A stretch of 64,000 nucleotides of DNA from Arthrobacter sp. PM3. Its GTDB lineage: Bacteria > Actinomycetota > Actinomycetes > Actinomycetales > Micrococcaceae. Location: assembly GCF_003352915.1 (NCBI RefSeq), contig NZ_CP022314.1:2020230-2084229 (forward strand). The letters run 5' to 3'. Below are positions 26,971-36,283 of the stretch, piece after piece. The translations under genes and the position numbers were made by a program. Under the pieces are notes generated by a model, which saw only the letters and a program-made list of their open reading frames with translations, was not told the origin of the DNA and made no database searches. Each line of letters begins with the position of its first letter. Within the stretch, counting starts at the first letter, position 1.

Positions 26971-28269
26971 CTAGGAGTAGTAGCGGCCCAGCGTTTCGGC
27001 CTTGAAGTCGAAGAACGTGCCGGCCTCGATGGCCCGGCGCGCGTCGTCGACCATCTTCACCACGAAGCGCTCGTTGTGGATGGAGATCAGGGTGGCCGAG
27101 ACCATCTCCTTGGCCTTGAACAGGTGGTGGATGTAGGCCCGCGAGTAGTTCAGGCAGGCGTAGCAGTCGCAGCCTTCCTGCAACGGGCCGAAGTCGCGCT
27201 TGTACTTGGCGCCGGAGAGGTTGTATCGGCCGGTGGGGTGGTAGAAGGCCGAGTTGCGGGCCACCCGGGTGGGGGAAACGCAGTCGAAGGTGTCCGCGCC
27301 GTTCTCGATCGCGGTGAAAATGTCATCCGGCTCGGAGATGCCCAGCAGGTGCCGCGGCTTGTTCTCCGGCAGTTCCTCGTTGCACCAGCGCACGATCGTG
27401 CCGAGGTTCTCCTTTTCCAGGGCCCCGCCGATGCCGAAGCCGTCGAAGTTCATCGCACCGAGGTCCCGGCAGGCCTTGCGCCGCAGGTCCTCGTACTGGG
27501 CACCCTGGATCACCCCGAACAGGGCCTGGTAGGGCTTGCCGACGCGCTCGGACGTCAGCCGGAAGTGCTCGGTGAGGCACCGTTCGGCCCAGCGCCGGGT
27601 CCGTTCCAGGGATTCCTCCTGGTAGCCGCGGGAGTTCTGCAGCGTGGTGAGCTCGTCGAACGCGAACATGATGTCCGCGCCGATCCGGTGCTGGACATTC
27701 ATGGAAATCTCGGGGCTGAAGCGGTGCCGGTCGCCGTTGAGGTGGCTCTTGAACCACACGCCGTCCTCGTCCACGTGGGCCAGGCGTTCCTTGCCGGGCG
27801 CGACGGCGTCGTCCGGGCCGGAATGGTCCACCGATTTCATGTCGATGACCTTCTTGAATCCCGAGCCCAGGCTCATGACCTGGAATCCGCCGGAGTCGGT
27901 GAACGTCGGCCCGCGCCAGTTCATGAAGGCGCCCAGCCCGCCGGCCTCATCCAGGATGTCCGCCCCCGGCTGCAGGTACAGGTGGTACGCGTTGGCGAGC
28001 ACGGCCTGCGCACCGAGCTCGGCGATCGATTCGGGCAGCACGGACTTGACCGTGGCCTTGGTGCCGACGGCGATGAACGCCGGGGTCTGGATCTCGCCGT
28101 GCGGGGTGGCGATGGTGCCGGTGCGGCCCAGGAACTCCCCGCCGTTGGCGGCGGTCTGGGCGGCCGACGGCGGGGACGCCTCGCTCAGGCGCTTGCCCAC
28201 ACGGAAAGAAAATTCGGACTGCCGGGCAGGCCGGGGCGGCAAGGAATTGGAGTCAGGATTGGCTGGCAC
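26971..28269 (-). CDS. tgt: tRNA-guanine transglycosylase (queuine tRNA-ribosyltransferase)
   Basis: Exchanges G34 for a queuosine precursor in GUN-anticodon tRNAs. The 432 residues include a roughly 45-residue N-terminal extension before the core. FTDSGGFQVMSLG (about 124) and FDCVSPTRVARN (about 331) carry the two active-site Asp regions. The zinc site CDCYACLNYSRAYIHH is at about 367. With yhhQ 7.5 kb away it suggests queuine or preQ1 salvage rather than synthesis. Confidence 0.93.
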   Translation of the reverse strand: MPANPDSNSLPPRPARQSEFSFRVGKRLSEASPPSAAQTAANGGEFLGRTGTIATPHGEIQTPAFIAVGTKATVKSVLPESIAELGAQAVLANAYHLYLQPGADILDEAGGLGAFMNWRGPTFTDSGGFQVMSLGSGFKKVIDMKSVDHSGPDDAVAPGKERLAHVDEDGVWFKSHLNGDRHRFSPEISMNVQHRIGADIMFAFDELTTLQNSRGYQEESLERTRRWAERCLTEHFRLTSERVGKPYQALFGVIQGAQYEDLRRKACRDLGAMNFDGFGIGGALEKENLGTIVRWCNEELPENKPRHLLGISEPDDIFTAIENGADTFDCVSPTRVARNSAFYHPTGRYNLSGAKYKRDFGPLQEGCDCYACLNYSRAYIHHLFKAKEMVSATLISIHNERFVVKMVDDARRAIEAGTFFDFKAETLGRYYS

Positions 28270-28302
28270 GGTTCCAGTGTGCCAGCTAACGCTGCCCTGG
28301 CC

Positions 28303-29028
28303 TTAGTGGACGGGATCCGATGTGGGGTAGTTCTCAGCCCGCCACTTGTCCCAGTGGCTGCGGATCGACTCCAGCTGGTGCGCCCCGAGGTCGTACGTGG
28401 ACACGATCGCGAGGGATCCGCCGTCGGGCCTGACATCTTCGATGGCGGGCTGGTCCGCGACGATCAGCAGGCCTTCCCCGTGCTCGGCGTAGTGGTGGAC
28501 GGTCAGGCCGACCTGGTGGTTGCTGCGGAACCAGACCCTGCCGGTGATTTCCTCGCCGGTGGGCAGGGTGAGCGAATACGGTTCGCCCGGCGCCGGGACG
28601 TCGCTGAGCCCCAGCTTGTCAATCGCGGAGCCGCCGGTGCCGGGCACCGAGAAGAAGTAGGTCCGCCGCTTGCCGTGGGGGTGCCGTTCCAGGGCGAAGC
28701 GCAGCTGGTGCAGGAAGGTCAGCCAGCCCTGGGTGATGTCCTCGTCCCAGGCCGCCCATTCGGAATTATGGTCGACCGCCGCCCGAGTGACGCTCACTTC
28801 CGTGCCGGTGGGGACAGGTTTCAAGGTGAAGACATCTCCGCCGTCGACCACCAAGGACGTGTGGTCCGCTCCCTCGACCACATTCGGGCCGAAATAGATT
28901 TCATTGATCTCAGCCTCTTGGTCATCGGCGTTCCAGCCGTGCCATTGGGCGATGAGGGCGGGTTCGCGCAGCATGGTCCAAACTTGCTGCGCGTCCGAAT
29001 TGATCACAACGCTCAGATTGTTCGTCAT
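28303..29028 (-). CDS. SRPBCC-fold protein (AHSA1-like)
   Basis: A 241-residue START/Bet v1-like protein. The opening NNLSVVINSDAQQVWTMLRE and the SRPBCC turn TEVSVTRAAVDH are typical; a second, C-terminal half (from about residue 145) looks like a separate beta-rich domain. It binds an unknown hydrophobic ligand. It is monocistronic, in tandem after a 46-base gap from the next upstream gene. Confidence 0.7.
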   Translation of the reverse strand: MTNNLSVVINSDAQQVWTMLREPALIAQWHGWNADDQEAEINEIYFGPNVVEGADHTSLVVDGGDVFTLKPVPTGTEVSVTRAAVDHNSEWAAWDEDITQGWLTFLHQLRFALERHPHGKRRTYFFSVPGTGGSAIDKLGLSDVPAPGEPYSLTLPTGEEITGRVWFRSNHQVGLTVHHYAEHGEGLLIVADQPAIEDVRPDGGSLAIVSTYDLGAHQLESIRSHWDKWRAENYPTSDPVH

Positions 29029-29074
29029 GGGCTGAATCTACAACGCCGGGCCGCGAACGGGTAGGGTCGATCGG

Positions 29075-30040
29075 TTAGGCCCGGACGGAGTCCAGTTCGT
29101 TGCCGATCCGGCGCTCGAGCTCGGCCTCGCCGATGGTTTCCGAGCCGCCGTGCGCGCGCAGGAACAGCAGCGCCTCGAGCCGCAGCAGCCGCCACTCGCG
29201 TTCCGCGTCCGTGTTCGCGTTGTCGATTGAGCGGAAGATTTCCTTGTCGTACAGGTTGGGCTCGTTGAGCGAGCGCTGGCGCACTTTGGCATTGATCCTG
29301 GCCTTGAACGGGTCCGTTTCCATGGCCTCCGGCGAGCGGAGGAATTTCTCGTAGACCGCGGCGCGTTCTTCCTGGCCCTGTTGCCGGCAAATGTAGCTCG
29401 AGAGCGCCAGCGACGCCTCCACGGCGGCCCAGCGGCCCGGGTTGCCGTCGAAGGGAAGGACGTTGAGCAGGTCCGCGACCGCCAGGGCATTATCGGCGTC
29501 CTTGAGGAGCACGAAGAGCTCATGGGCGAGGTCGCTGAGGTCCTTCAGGCAGCTGCCCGACTTGGTGTTGATTCCCTTGGCCAGCCGTTCGCTGAGCAGG
29601 AGCACGCCGGCGGCCCCGGGGTGGGCGGCGGCGGCCGCCTCCACCACGGATTCCGGGGTGCCGTCGGGGGAGGGGATGAGGGCCAGGTCCGCTGCGCTGG
29701 GCCCGCTCACCGCCGGCGGCGCGGGCGGCAGGGGAGGAACGACGGCGGCAGGGGCCGCGGCCACGCCGCTTGGTTCAGCTGCGTCCCCGGCATCCGCAGG
29801 GGCACCGGCCTCATCGCCATCTGCGGTGGTCCGGACCGTGGAGCCCGCCGCGATCCGGAGAACGCCGCCCCCGGTGAGGGTCGCCAGGACCACGGCAGGG
29901 GTGCCGAAGTCGTCGGTTTCGACGTCCACCTGGTGGACTTCGGCGGCGCGGTTTCCGTCCGGAAGGAGCAGATGGTTACCGGCCCGCAGAGATCCAGCCT
30001 GCTGCTCGTTGTAGGTCCGGGAGGCTGGGGGGTGGGTCAT
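29075..30040 (-). CDS. Unrecognised protein (possibly DUF6707-like)
   Basis: A 321-residue soluble protein. Residues 1-75 resemble a small beta-barrel (AGNHLLLPDGNRAAEVHQV). Residues 78-125 are a low-complexity Ala/Pro linker. The rest is helical (LKDLSDLAHELFVLLKDADNAL, in two parts) and looks like a TPR- or HEAT-type helical repeat. No catalytic motif is seen. The family label is a guess. Confidence 0.65.
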   Translation of the reverse strand: MTHPPASRTYNEQQAGSLRAGNHLLLPDGNRAAEVHQVDVETDDFGTPAVVLATLTGGGVLRIAAGSTVRTTADGDEAGAPADAGDAAEPSGVAAAPAAVVPPLPPAPPAVSGPSAADLALIPSPDGTPESVVEAAAAAHPGAAGVLLLSERLAKGINTKSGSCLKDLSDLAHELFVLLKDADNALAVADLLNVLPFDGNPGRWAAVEASLALSSYICRQQGQEERAAVYEKFLRSPEAMETDPFKARINAKVRQRSLNEPNLYDKEIFRSIDNANTDAEREWRLLRLEALLFLRAHGGSETIGEAELERRIGNELDSVRA

Positions 30041-30158
30041 CGGGAGTCCTTAAAGTTCTCTTGCGGTCCGCCCTACAGTCTACAAAATCCGGTGGGTGAA
30101 GTCGGGGACGCGGCTGTTTCCCCAGGCTCCCCGGGCCCGGCCCGGGCGGCCCCGACGG

Positions 30159-30698
30159 CTAGTGGCCGACGCCCGCGAAGGCCAGCGCCTGCCGGATCAG
30201 GGCGCCTCGGCCGCCGCTGAATTCCAGCTGCACCTCCGCGCTCATGACCTCCTGCGGGGTCATCCAGGTCAGTTCCAGGGCGTCCTGCCGCGGGGAGCAT
30301 TCGCCGGTGACGGGAATGATGTAGGCCAGGGCAACGGCGTGCTGGCGGTCGTCGGTGAAGCCGGTGTGGGACGGCGACGGGAAGTACTCGGCCACGGTGA
30401 ACGGCACCGGGCTGACGGGCAACTGCGGGAAGGCCAGCGGGCCCAGGTCCTTCTCCATATGGCGGAGCAGTGCCGCGCGGATGGTCTCGCGGTAGAGCAC
30501 CCGGCCGGAAACCAGGGACCGGACCATGGTGCCGTCGGCGTCGGCCTGCAGAAGGGTGCCGACCTCGTTCACGAACCCGAGGGGATCCAGCCGGACCGGA
30601 ACGGCCTCGACGTAGACCATCGGCAGTCGGCCGCGCGCTTCGAACAAGTCGTCGTCGGAAAGCCAGCCGGGGTTCGGGTCAGGGGTGCGCACATTCAT
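30159..30698 (-). CDS. Nudix-fold protein (DUF4916-like) with a degenerate Nudix box
   Basis: A 179-residue Nudix-like protein. GRVLYRETIRAALLRHMEKD occupies the Nudix-box position (about residues 66-85), but the REUxEExGU core reads RHMEKDLGP, so two of the metal-binding acidic positions are changed. It may bind rather than hydrolyse nucleotides, or use other residues. The C-terminus LELTWMTPQEV is a normal Nudix feature. Confidence 0.75.
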   Translation of the reverse strand: MNVRTPDPNPGWLSDDDLFEARGRLPMVYVEAVPVRLDPLGFVNEVGTLLQADADGTMVRSLVSGRVLYRETIRAALLRHMEKDLGPLAFPQLPVSPVPFTVAEYFPSPSHTGFTDDRQHAVALAYIIPVTGECSPRQDALELTWMTPQEVMSAEVQLEFSGGRGALIRQALAFAGVGH

Positions 30699-30810
30699 GC
30701 TTAAGTTCTACCCCATCCCCGCCCGTGCGGCCTGCCGCTGCGTCACAGGGCGGCCGGGTCCGTGCCTCCACGCAGGGGAGCAGCAGTGCCGGGCGGCGCC
30801 GTCCGGCGGG

Positions 30811-31581
30811 TCAGGCGCCCGCCGGTTTCGCCGAAATCCAGAGCGTTGCCCCATTGGGGTTCCCGGGCAGGTCGGCGGCATCGGGGTTGGCCACGTGCAG
30901 GGTCCGTCCGAACGCTTCGTCGGTGATACTGACCGTGTGGCCCGCGGCCGCGAGCCGGTCCCGCAGGGCGGAGAGGTCGCCGGTGTATTCGAAGCCCAGG
31001 CCGGCCCGGGGTGCGCCGCTGGCGGGCCGCACCATCAGCACCCCGCCGTTCTTCGCGGTGAAGTCAGCGGTCTCGTCGTCGTCCGGGGCCGGGCGCAGCC
31101 GGGCCCCCATGTGCCGCAGGGTTTGCGCTGCCGTGTCCGCATCCGGGGTGAACCAGACTTCGACGACGGTGAGGTCCGGGTCGGCGTCCGCGCTCGGCGC
31201 GCCGGGGGCGGCCTTGTCCGCGTAGAAACCGAACCCGTCCCCGCCCGTGATCCGGCACGTCTCGCCGTGCCGGGCCTGGACCAGTTCCGCCGGGGCGGTC
31301 CCGGCCTCCACGCCGGCGGCGTTGGTGCGGCGGGCGAATTCGGCCAGGTCGCCGACCTCGACGCCGAAATCCGTCTTCCCGTCCGGCGCGCTGTGGCTCC
31401 CTCCCTCGCCGGCGGCGCCCTCGCCCGCGGCGACGGGGCGGTGCAACGCGAGCCGGCCGGAGCCGGCGTCGAACTCCTGCCAGCCGCCGTCGTCGACTGT
31501 CCGCACCATGCCCAGGGCGGTCAGCAGCCGCGCCCACTGGTCGATTCGGGAGGTGTAGTGGATCGGGCGGACGCGCAGCAT
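30811..31581 (-). CDS. VOC (glyoxalase/bleomycin-resistance) family protein
   Basis: A 256-residue protein made of two VOC modules (about residues 3-120 and 135-250), with beta-alpha-beta-beta-beta order and typical end strands GFYADKAAP and GNPNGATLWIS. The function is unknown: members bind metals, antibiotics or small metabolites. It is divergent from the YdeI-like gene with a 91-base shared promoter region. Confidence 0.78.
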   Translation of the reverse strand: MLRVRPIHYTSRIDQWARLLTALGMVRTVDDGGWQEFDAGSGRLALHRPVAAGEGAAGEGGSHSAPDGKTDFGVEVGDLAEFARRTNAAGVEAGTAPAELVQARHGETCRITGGDGFGFYADKAAPGAPSADADPDLTVVEVWFTPDADTAAQTLRHMGARLRPAPDDDETADFTAKNGGVLMVRPASGAPRAGLGFEYTGDLSALRDRLAAAGHTVSITDEAFGRTLHVANPDAADLPGNPNGATLWISAKPAGA

Positions 31582-31672
31582 GGGATCTCCTCAAGAGGGC
31601 GAAATTGGGCTCCAATTGACATGGTGCCACCAAAGCACCCGTCCGGTCAGCCCTGCAGTGCAGAATGGGCCC

Positions 31673-32272
31673 ATGGCCGTTGAACTTGAGGAACTGCTGG
31701 TCAAGGATGCCGCCGAGTGGCGTGCCTGGCTGGAGGAGCACCACGCGGACAGCCCCGGGGTGTGGCTCGTGCTGCACAAGAAGGGCGGCTCCGTGACGGA
31801 GCTGGACTACGAGGCCGCGCTGCAGGAGGCGCTGTGCTTCGGCTGGATCGACGGACAGGGCCGGCGGCGGGACGGGGAAAGCTCGTTCCAGCGGATGACC
31901 CGGCGGGGACCGAAGAGCGTGTGGTCCGCGCGGAACGTGGAACGGGTTGAACGCCTGGAATCCGCGGGACGGATGGCACCGGCCGGGCGGGCCGCCGTCG
32001 CCAGTGCCAAGGCGGACGGGCGCTGGGAAGCCGCCTATTCGGGAGCCGCCACGGCGGAGGTCCCGGAGGACCTCGCGGCGGCGATTGCGGCCCATCCACG
32101 GGCGCAGGCGATGTTCGAGGTCCTGACGTCCGTGAACCGGTTTGCCCTGATCTACCGCACCAACGGGGTCAAGCAGGCCGCCACCCGGGAGAAGAAGATC
32201 GCCGGGTTCGTGGAGATGCTCGCAAGGTATGAGACGCCGTACCCGCAGGCCAGGCGGCCCCGGGAACCGTAG
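31673..32272 (+). CDS. YdeI/OmpD-associated family protein
   Basis: A 199-residue cytoplasmic protein. WLEEHHADSPGVWLVLHKKG, YEAALQEALCFGWIDGQ (about 45-61) and RRGPKSVWSARNVERVERL are the conserved blocks of this family, linked to stress and peptide tolerance in other bacteria. The role here is unknown. ATG 31673 is chosen over an upstream in-frame start because the family begins near this Met. Confidence 0.78.
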   Translation: MAVELEELLVKDAAEWRAWLEEHHADSPGVWLVLHKKGGSVTELDYEAALQEALCFGWIDGQGRRRDGESSFQRMTRRGPKSVWSARNVERVERLESAGRMAPAGRAAVASAKADGRWEAAYSGAATAEVPEDLAAAIAAHPRAQAMFEVLTSVNRFALIYRTNGVKQAATREKKIAGFVEMLARYETPYPQARRPREP

Positions 32273-32287
32273 CGGCACCGGCAGGCC

Positions 32288-33145
32288 ATGGCGGTTCCCG
32301 GGGAACTCCCAGCTACCGCCCGGGCTACGGGAAGTCGCCGCTGGCAGGATGGGGCGATGCTCCTGGCCCAGCGTGCTCCGCAACCCTCCGCCCGCCTGCC
32401 GTTGCCGTCCCAGCGGCGGCTCTTCTTCGTGGCCGCGGGCCTGCTGATTGCCGGGGAGACGATCTTCTGGACCGTGCTCGCCGCGGTGCAGTCCAACAGC
32501 GGCGTGGCCGCCCTGGACGGCCCCGTGCACGACGGGCTCGTCGCGTCGCGGACCCCGCCCGCCACTGCCTTCCTGACGGCCGTGACCACGGTGACGGCGC
32601 CGCTGTGGATGACCGTGATCGGCTGCGCGGTGGCGCTGGCCTGGGCGGTCCCGAAACGGGAACTCTGGCGTCCCGCCCTGCTGGTCGGCGCCATGGCAGC
32701 CACCTTTGCCGTGTCCACCCTGATCAAGCATGATGTGGGCCGCGGCCGGCCCGCCGCCGGCGGTTTCATGCTGGGCCCCGACGACGCCCTGTCATTTCCC
32801 TCCGGCCACACCTTCGGCGCTGGCGTGTTCCTGTGCGTTCTGGGCTACTTCTTCGCGGCGGCCCGCGGCACGGGGACGGGCAAACGGACGACGTCGGTGC
32901 TCGCCTTCGCGGCAGCGGCGGCGGGGACGCTGGTGGTCGCCTGGAGCCGGCTGTACCTGGGGTATCACTGGCTGACGGACGTCCTCGCGTCGATGGGCCT
33001 CGCGCTCGCCGTCACCGGGGTCGTGATCCTGGCCGACGGGCTGCGCAACGCCAGAGCGGTGCGGCCGGAAGCGCCGGCCCCGGCGGCCGCGGGCCCGTCA
33101 GAGCCCGACGCCCATCGCCTGGGCGATCACCACGGCCGAGGCTGA
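32288..33145 (+). CDS. PAP2-family membrane phosphatase
   Basis: A 285-residue integral membrane phosphatase with about six helices. All three phosphatase motifs are present: KHDVGRGRP, SFPSGHT and SRLYLGYHWLTDV, with the catalytic His pair. It probably dephosphorylates a lipid or prenyl diphosphate at the outer membrane face. ATG 32357 is a reasonable alternative start. Its last 48 bases overlap the end of the convergent debranching-type gene. Confidence 0.88.
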   Translation: MAVPGELPATARATGSRRWQDGAMLLAQRAPQPSARLPLPSQRRLFFVAAGLLIAGETIFWTVLAAVQSNSGVAALDGPVHDGLVASRTPPATAFLTAVTTVTAPLWMTVIGCAVALAWAVPKRELWRPALLVGAMAATFAVSTLIKHDVGRGRPAAGGFMLGPDDALSFPSGHTFGAGVFLCVLGYFFAAARGTGTGKRTTSVLAFAAAAAGTLVVAWSRLYLGYHWLTDVLASMGLALAVTGVVILADGLRNARAVRPEAPAPAAAGPSEPDAHRLGDHHGRG

Positions 33146-35044
33146 GGACCACGCCTGCGGGTGGCATGAGGCCGGATAGGGGACCGCGACCGCCGAGTCC
33201 TCGGCCCGGACCCCGGCGAACACCTCCGGCAGCCGGTGCCCGAAAGAGGCTGCCGCCGCGAGCAGGCCATCGGCAAGGGTCCGTGCCTCGGCGATGAATC
33301 CGTCGGCCAGCAGGCCGCGGATCGCGATGGCGGTGTCGTGGCTCCAGACCGAGCCGCAGTGGTAGCTGAAGGGCCAGAATCCGGCCGCGTCCCGGGAAAT
33401 CGTGTGCACCCCGTAGCCGGAGAACAGCTCCGGGCTCACCAGCCGGTCCGCCACGATCCGGGCCTCGGCCGGGTCCAGGATGCCCGTGCCCAGCAGGTGC
33501 CCCATGTTTGAACCGGGGACATCGAGCGGGACCCCGTGCCCGTCCAGGGCCATGGCCGGGAACGGTCCGGAGTGGTCCTCAACCCAGAAATGTTCGCGGA
33601 ACCGCGTCCGCAGGGCGGCGGCGAAGTCCCGCAGCGCCTGGCCGCCGTGTTCCCCGTAGGCGTCGAACAGTTCCGCCGTTTCCAGGGCCGCCTGGTACGC
33701 GTAGCCCTGCACCTCTGACAGGGCGATCGGCCCCTCGGCCTGCCGGCCGTCACGGAACTGCATGGCGTCCCGGGAGTCCTTCCAGCCCTGGTTGCTCAGG
33801 CCGTGACCCGTGGCGTCCCGGTAGCTGAGGAACCCGCCGTTGCCCGACCTACTGGCGGCCGCGTCAGCCCCCTCGCTGGACGCTCCGCCGGCGGCGAGCA
33901 GCCAGTCCGCGGCGCGCGCCGCGTTCGGCAGCAGCGACCGGACCGCGGCGTCGTCCCGGCCGCCCCGCCAGAGTTCCCCGAGCAGGCACAGCCACAGCGG
34001 GGTGGAGTCCACGGCCCCGTAGTAGACCGGGGGCAGCCGCAGGCCCTGGCTTTCCAGCACGAGTTCCTTGGACCGCAGTTCGTGCAGGATCTTGCCAGGT
34101 TCCTCGGCGGCCGCGGGGTCAGTCCGGGTGCCCTGGAAGGCCGCCAGCGCCCGTAGCGTGCCCGCGGCCAGCCCGGTGCCCGGTCCCGCCTCCAGGGGCA
34201 GGAGCAGCCGTGCCGCCCACAGGGAGTCCCGCCCGAACAGGGTAAAGTACCAGGGCGCCCCGGCGGCGATGAAGGGGGCATGCGGAAGCTGGCGGGTGGC
34301 CAGCCGGAGCCCGGCCACTTCATCGATGGAGTTGTCCAGCAGCAGGCCCAGGGCCCCGGCTGGTCCGGTCCGCGGCGGCCGGGAGGCGAGCGGGCGGGCC
34401 GCCACTACGGCGTCGTCATCATCGGTGAGGACGGCCTGCCATTCGGCCTCGAACGGCCGGCCCCGGCCCAGGCTGCCGCGCCAGGCGAGCCGCCCGCCGG
34501 GGGTCACGGCGCCGGGGGCCGCGACGGCCAGGGCTTTACTGCCCTCCTGCCAGCGCAGCGAGGACTGGTCGGCCGCGGCCGGCCCGGACGTGTCGCGGAA
34601 GCGGCTGAGCCGGATCTGGGCCATGTCGGTGAAATCTGCGGCCAGTTCGACGTCGATTTCGGCGTCGAGGGAATCCAGCGACGTGCGCAGCTGCAGGGTG
34701 TGCCGCACCAGCCCGGGAGTTACCGTCCACGTCTGCAGGAGTTCGACGGCGGGATCCTCCGTGGGGCCGGGGATGCCGCGGACCAGGCCCCGGACGCGCA
34801 CGACGCCGCCGGGCTCGGTCTCCACCGTGGCCGGTTCGGGTTCCAGGCCGTTGACGCGCACGAGCGCCCGGCACAGGAAGCGGGTATCGCCGTGGAGGAG
34901 CCCGGTGAACCCGGCCGGTTCCGCGGCGTGACCGGTGCCGGGAGACCGCGTCGGGCCGGCGAGGCGGCCGTCCGGATCGAGCCACAGCTGGGTGGGGGCG
35001 GCAACGGAGCAGTGCTGGCGGTGCAGGCCGGGCTGAACAGTCAT
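33098..35044 (-). CDS. Glycogen-debranching N-terminal domain / amylo-alpha-1,6-glucosidase-like protein
   Basis: A 648-residue cytoplasmic protein. Residues 10-205 form the GDE N-terminal beta domain. The remainder is an (alpha/alpha)6 barrel with the family signature APWYFTLFGRDSLWAARLLL (about 263-282) and FWPFSYHCGSVWSHDTAIA (about 562-580), where acidic residues lie in the active cleft. It likely hydrolyses an alpha-glucoside or trims a polysaccharide; the exact substrate is unknown. It ends inside the PAP2 gene (48-bp antisense overlap). Confidence 0.8.
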   Translation of the reverse strand: MTVQPGLHRQHCSVAAPTQLWLDPDGRLAGPTRSPGTGHAAEPAGFTGLLHGDTRFLCRALVRVNGLEPEPATVETEPGGVVRVRGLVRGIPGPTEDPAVELLQTWTVTPGLVRHTLQLRTSLDSLDAEIDVELAADFTDMAQIRLSRFRDTSGPAAADQSSLRWQEGSKALAVAAPGAVTPGGRLAWRGSLGRGRPFEAEWQAVLTDDDDAVVAARPLASRPPRTGPAGALGLLLDNSIDEVAGLRLATRQLPHAPFIAAGAPWYFTLFGRDSLWAARLLLPLEAGPGTGLAAGTLRALAAFQGTRTDPAAAEEPGKILHELRSKELVLESQGLRLPPVYYGAVDSTPLWLCLLGELWRGGRDDAAVRSLLPNAARAADWLLAAGGASSEGADAAASRSGNGGFLSYRDATGHGLSNQGWKDSRDAMQFRDGRQAEGPIALSEVQGYAYQAALETAELFDAYGEHGGQALRDFAAALRTRFREHFWVEDHSGPFPAMALDGHGVPLDVPGSNMGHLLGTGILDPAEARIVADRLVSPELFSGYGVHTISRDAAGFWPFSYHCGSVWSHDTAIAIRGLLADGFIAEARTLADGLLAAAASFGHRLPEVFAGVRAEDSAVAVPYPASCHPQAWSSASAVVIAQAMGVGL

Positions 35045-35092
35045 GCGCCCACCCTATGCCGGGCGTCCGGCCGCCTCAACGCGGGAGCGGTC

Positions 35093-36283
35093 CTAGGGGG
35101 CCGGTTCCTCGTCCACCGGGAACGCGACGGCCTCGCCCACCACGCGCAGCCGCAGTTCCGTGCCGGGGCGGGCGATGGACGCGTTCCAGTGCCGGATGGT
35201 GATGATTTCGCCGCCGCCGGGGTAGCGGTGGTCCCGGACGGCTCCGGCCGCGAGCACCGGCGGAACCGGGAGCTGGAGCCGGACGGTGGTCTCGGGGCCG
35301 AAGTAGTCGGTGTCCACCACGGTTCCGCGGATGGGGCCGTCCTCGGAAATGCGGATCTGCTCGGGCCGCAACATCAGCTGGACCCTGCCCTGGGCCGGCG
35401 GCCGGCGCACGGGAATCCCGCCGAGCGAGCACGTGGCCAGGGAGCCTTCCATCCAGGCGTCCAGGATGACGGCGTCGCCGAGGAACTCGGCGGTGGCGCG
35501 GTCCGCCGGGCGCGTGTACACCACGAACGGGTTGCCGATCTGGGCCAGCCGGCCGCCGCGCATCACGGCCACCTGGTCGGCGAAGGACAAGGCCTCCGCC
35601 TGGTCGTGCGTGACGAGGATCGTGGTGACGCCGGCGTCCTTGAGGACCTGGCCCACGGCACGGCGGGTGGCGACCCGCAGGCCGGCGTCCAGGGCGGAGA
35701 ACGGCTCATCGAGCAGCATGAGTTCGGGTTCGCGGGCCAGCGCCCGGGCCAGCGCGACACGCTGCTGCTGGCCGCCGGAGAGCTGATGCGGGCGGCGCTT
35801 GGCCATGGCCGCGTCCAGCGAAACCATTTCCAGCAGTTCGCCCACCCGCGCCTTGACGCCGCGGTGCCCGCCCGGGAGCTTGCCGGCGTCCAGGCCGAAG
35901 GAGATGTTCTGCCCGACGGTCAGGTGGGGGAACAAGGCGCCGTCCTGGGCGACGTAGCCGACGTGCCGTTTGTGGGCCGGGACCCAGGCGTTCTCGCCGG
36001 CCACCTTGCGGCCGTTGAGCGAGATGCTGCCGGTGTCCGGGTGTTCGAACCCGGCGATCAGCCGCAGGAGCGTGGTCTTGCCGGACCCGGAGGGCCCCAC
36101 GATCGCCGTCGTCCCGCCCTTGGCCACCGAGAGGTTGACGCCCTTGAGCACGGCCTGGGACCCGAAGTTCTTGGTGACGGCGTCGATCTCCAGGTGGCTG
36201 TTGGTGCTGGGTGCCACGGACGCCGCGACCCGCGGCTCGGGCAGGCGGGAGGGGGCCTCGCGGGGAGGGGAAAAATCGGTCAC
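35093..36283 (-). CDS. Fe(III) ABC transporter ATP-binding protein (FbpC-like)
   Basis: A 396-residue ATPase of the CUT1/POTT style. Walker [10 protein letters not shown] (63-71), signature [16 protein letters not shown] (about 165), Walker [13 protein letters not shown] (about 186), the switch His in VTHDQAEAL, and a C-terminal TOBE-like domain. It starts with GTG 36283, coupled to the permease by a 4-base GTGA overlap. A roughly 30-residue N-terminal extension precedes the ABC core. It is the third gene of the iron importer operon. Confidence 0.9.
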   Translation of the reverse strand: MTDFSPPREAPSRLPEPRVAASVAPSTNSHLEIDAVTKNFGSQAVLKGVNLSVAKGGTTAIVGPSGSGKTTLLRLIAGFEHPDTGSISLNGRKVAGENAWVPAHKRHVGYVAQDGALFPHLTVGQNISFGLDAGKLPGGHRGVKARVGELLEMVSLDAAMAKRRPHQLSGGQQQRVALARALAREPELMLLDEPFSALDAGLRVATRRAVGQVLKDAGVTTILVTHDQAEALSFADQVAVMRGGRLAQIGNPFVVYTRPADRATAEFLGDAVILDAWMEGSLATCSLGGIPVRRPPAQGRVQLMLRPEQIRISEDGPIRGTVVDTDYFGPETTVRLQLPVPPVLAAGAVRDHRYPGGGEIITIRHWNASIARPGTELRLRVVGEAVAFPVDEEPAP

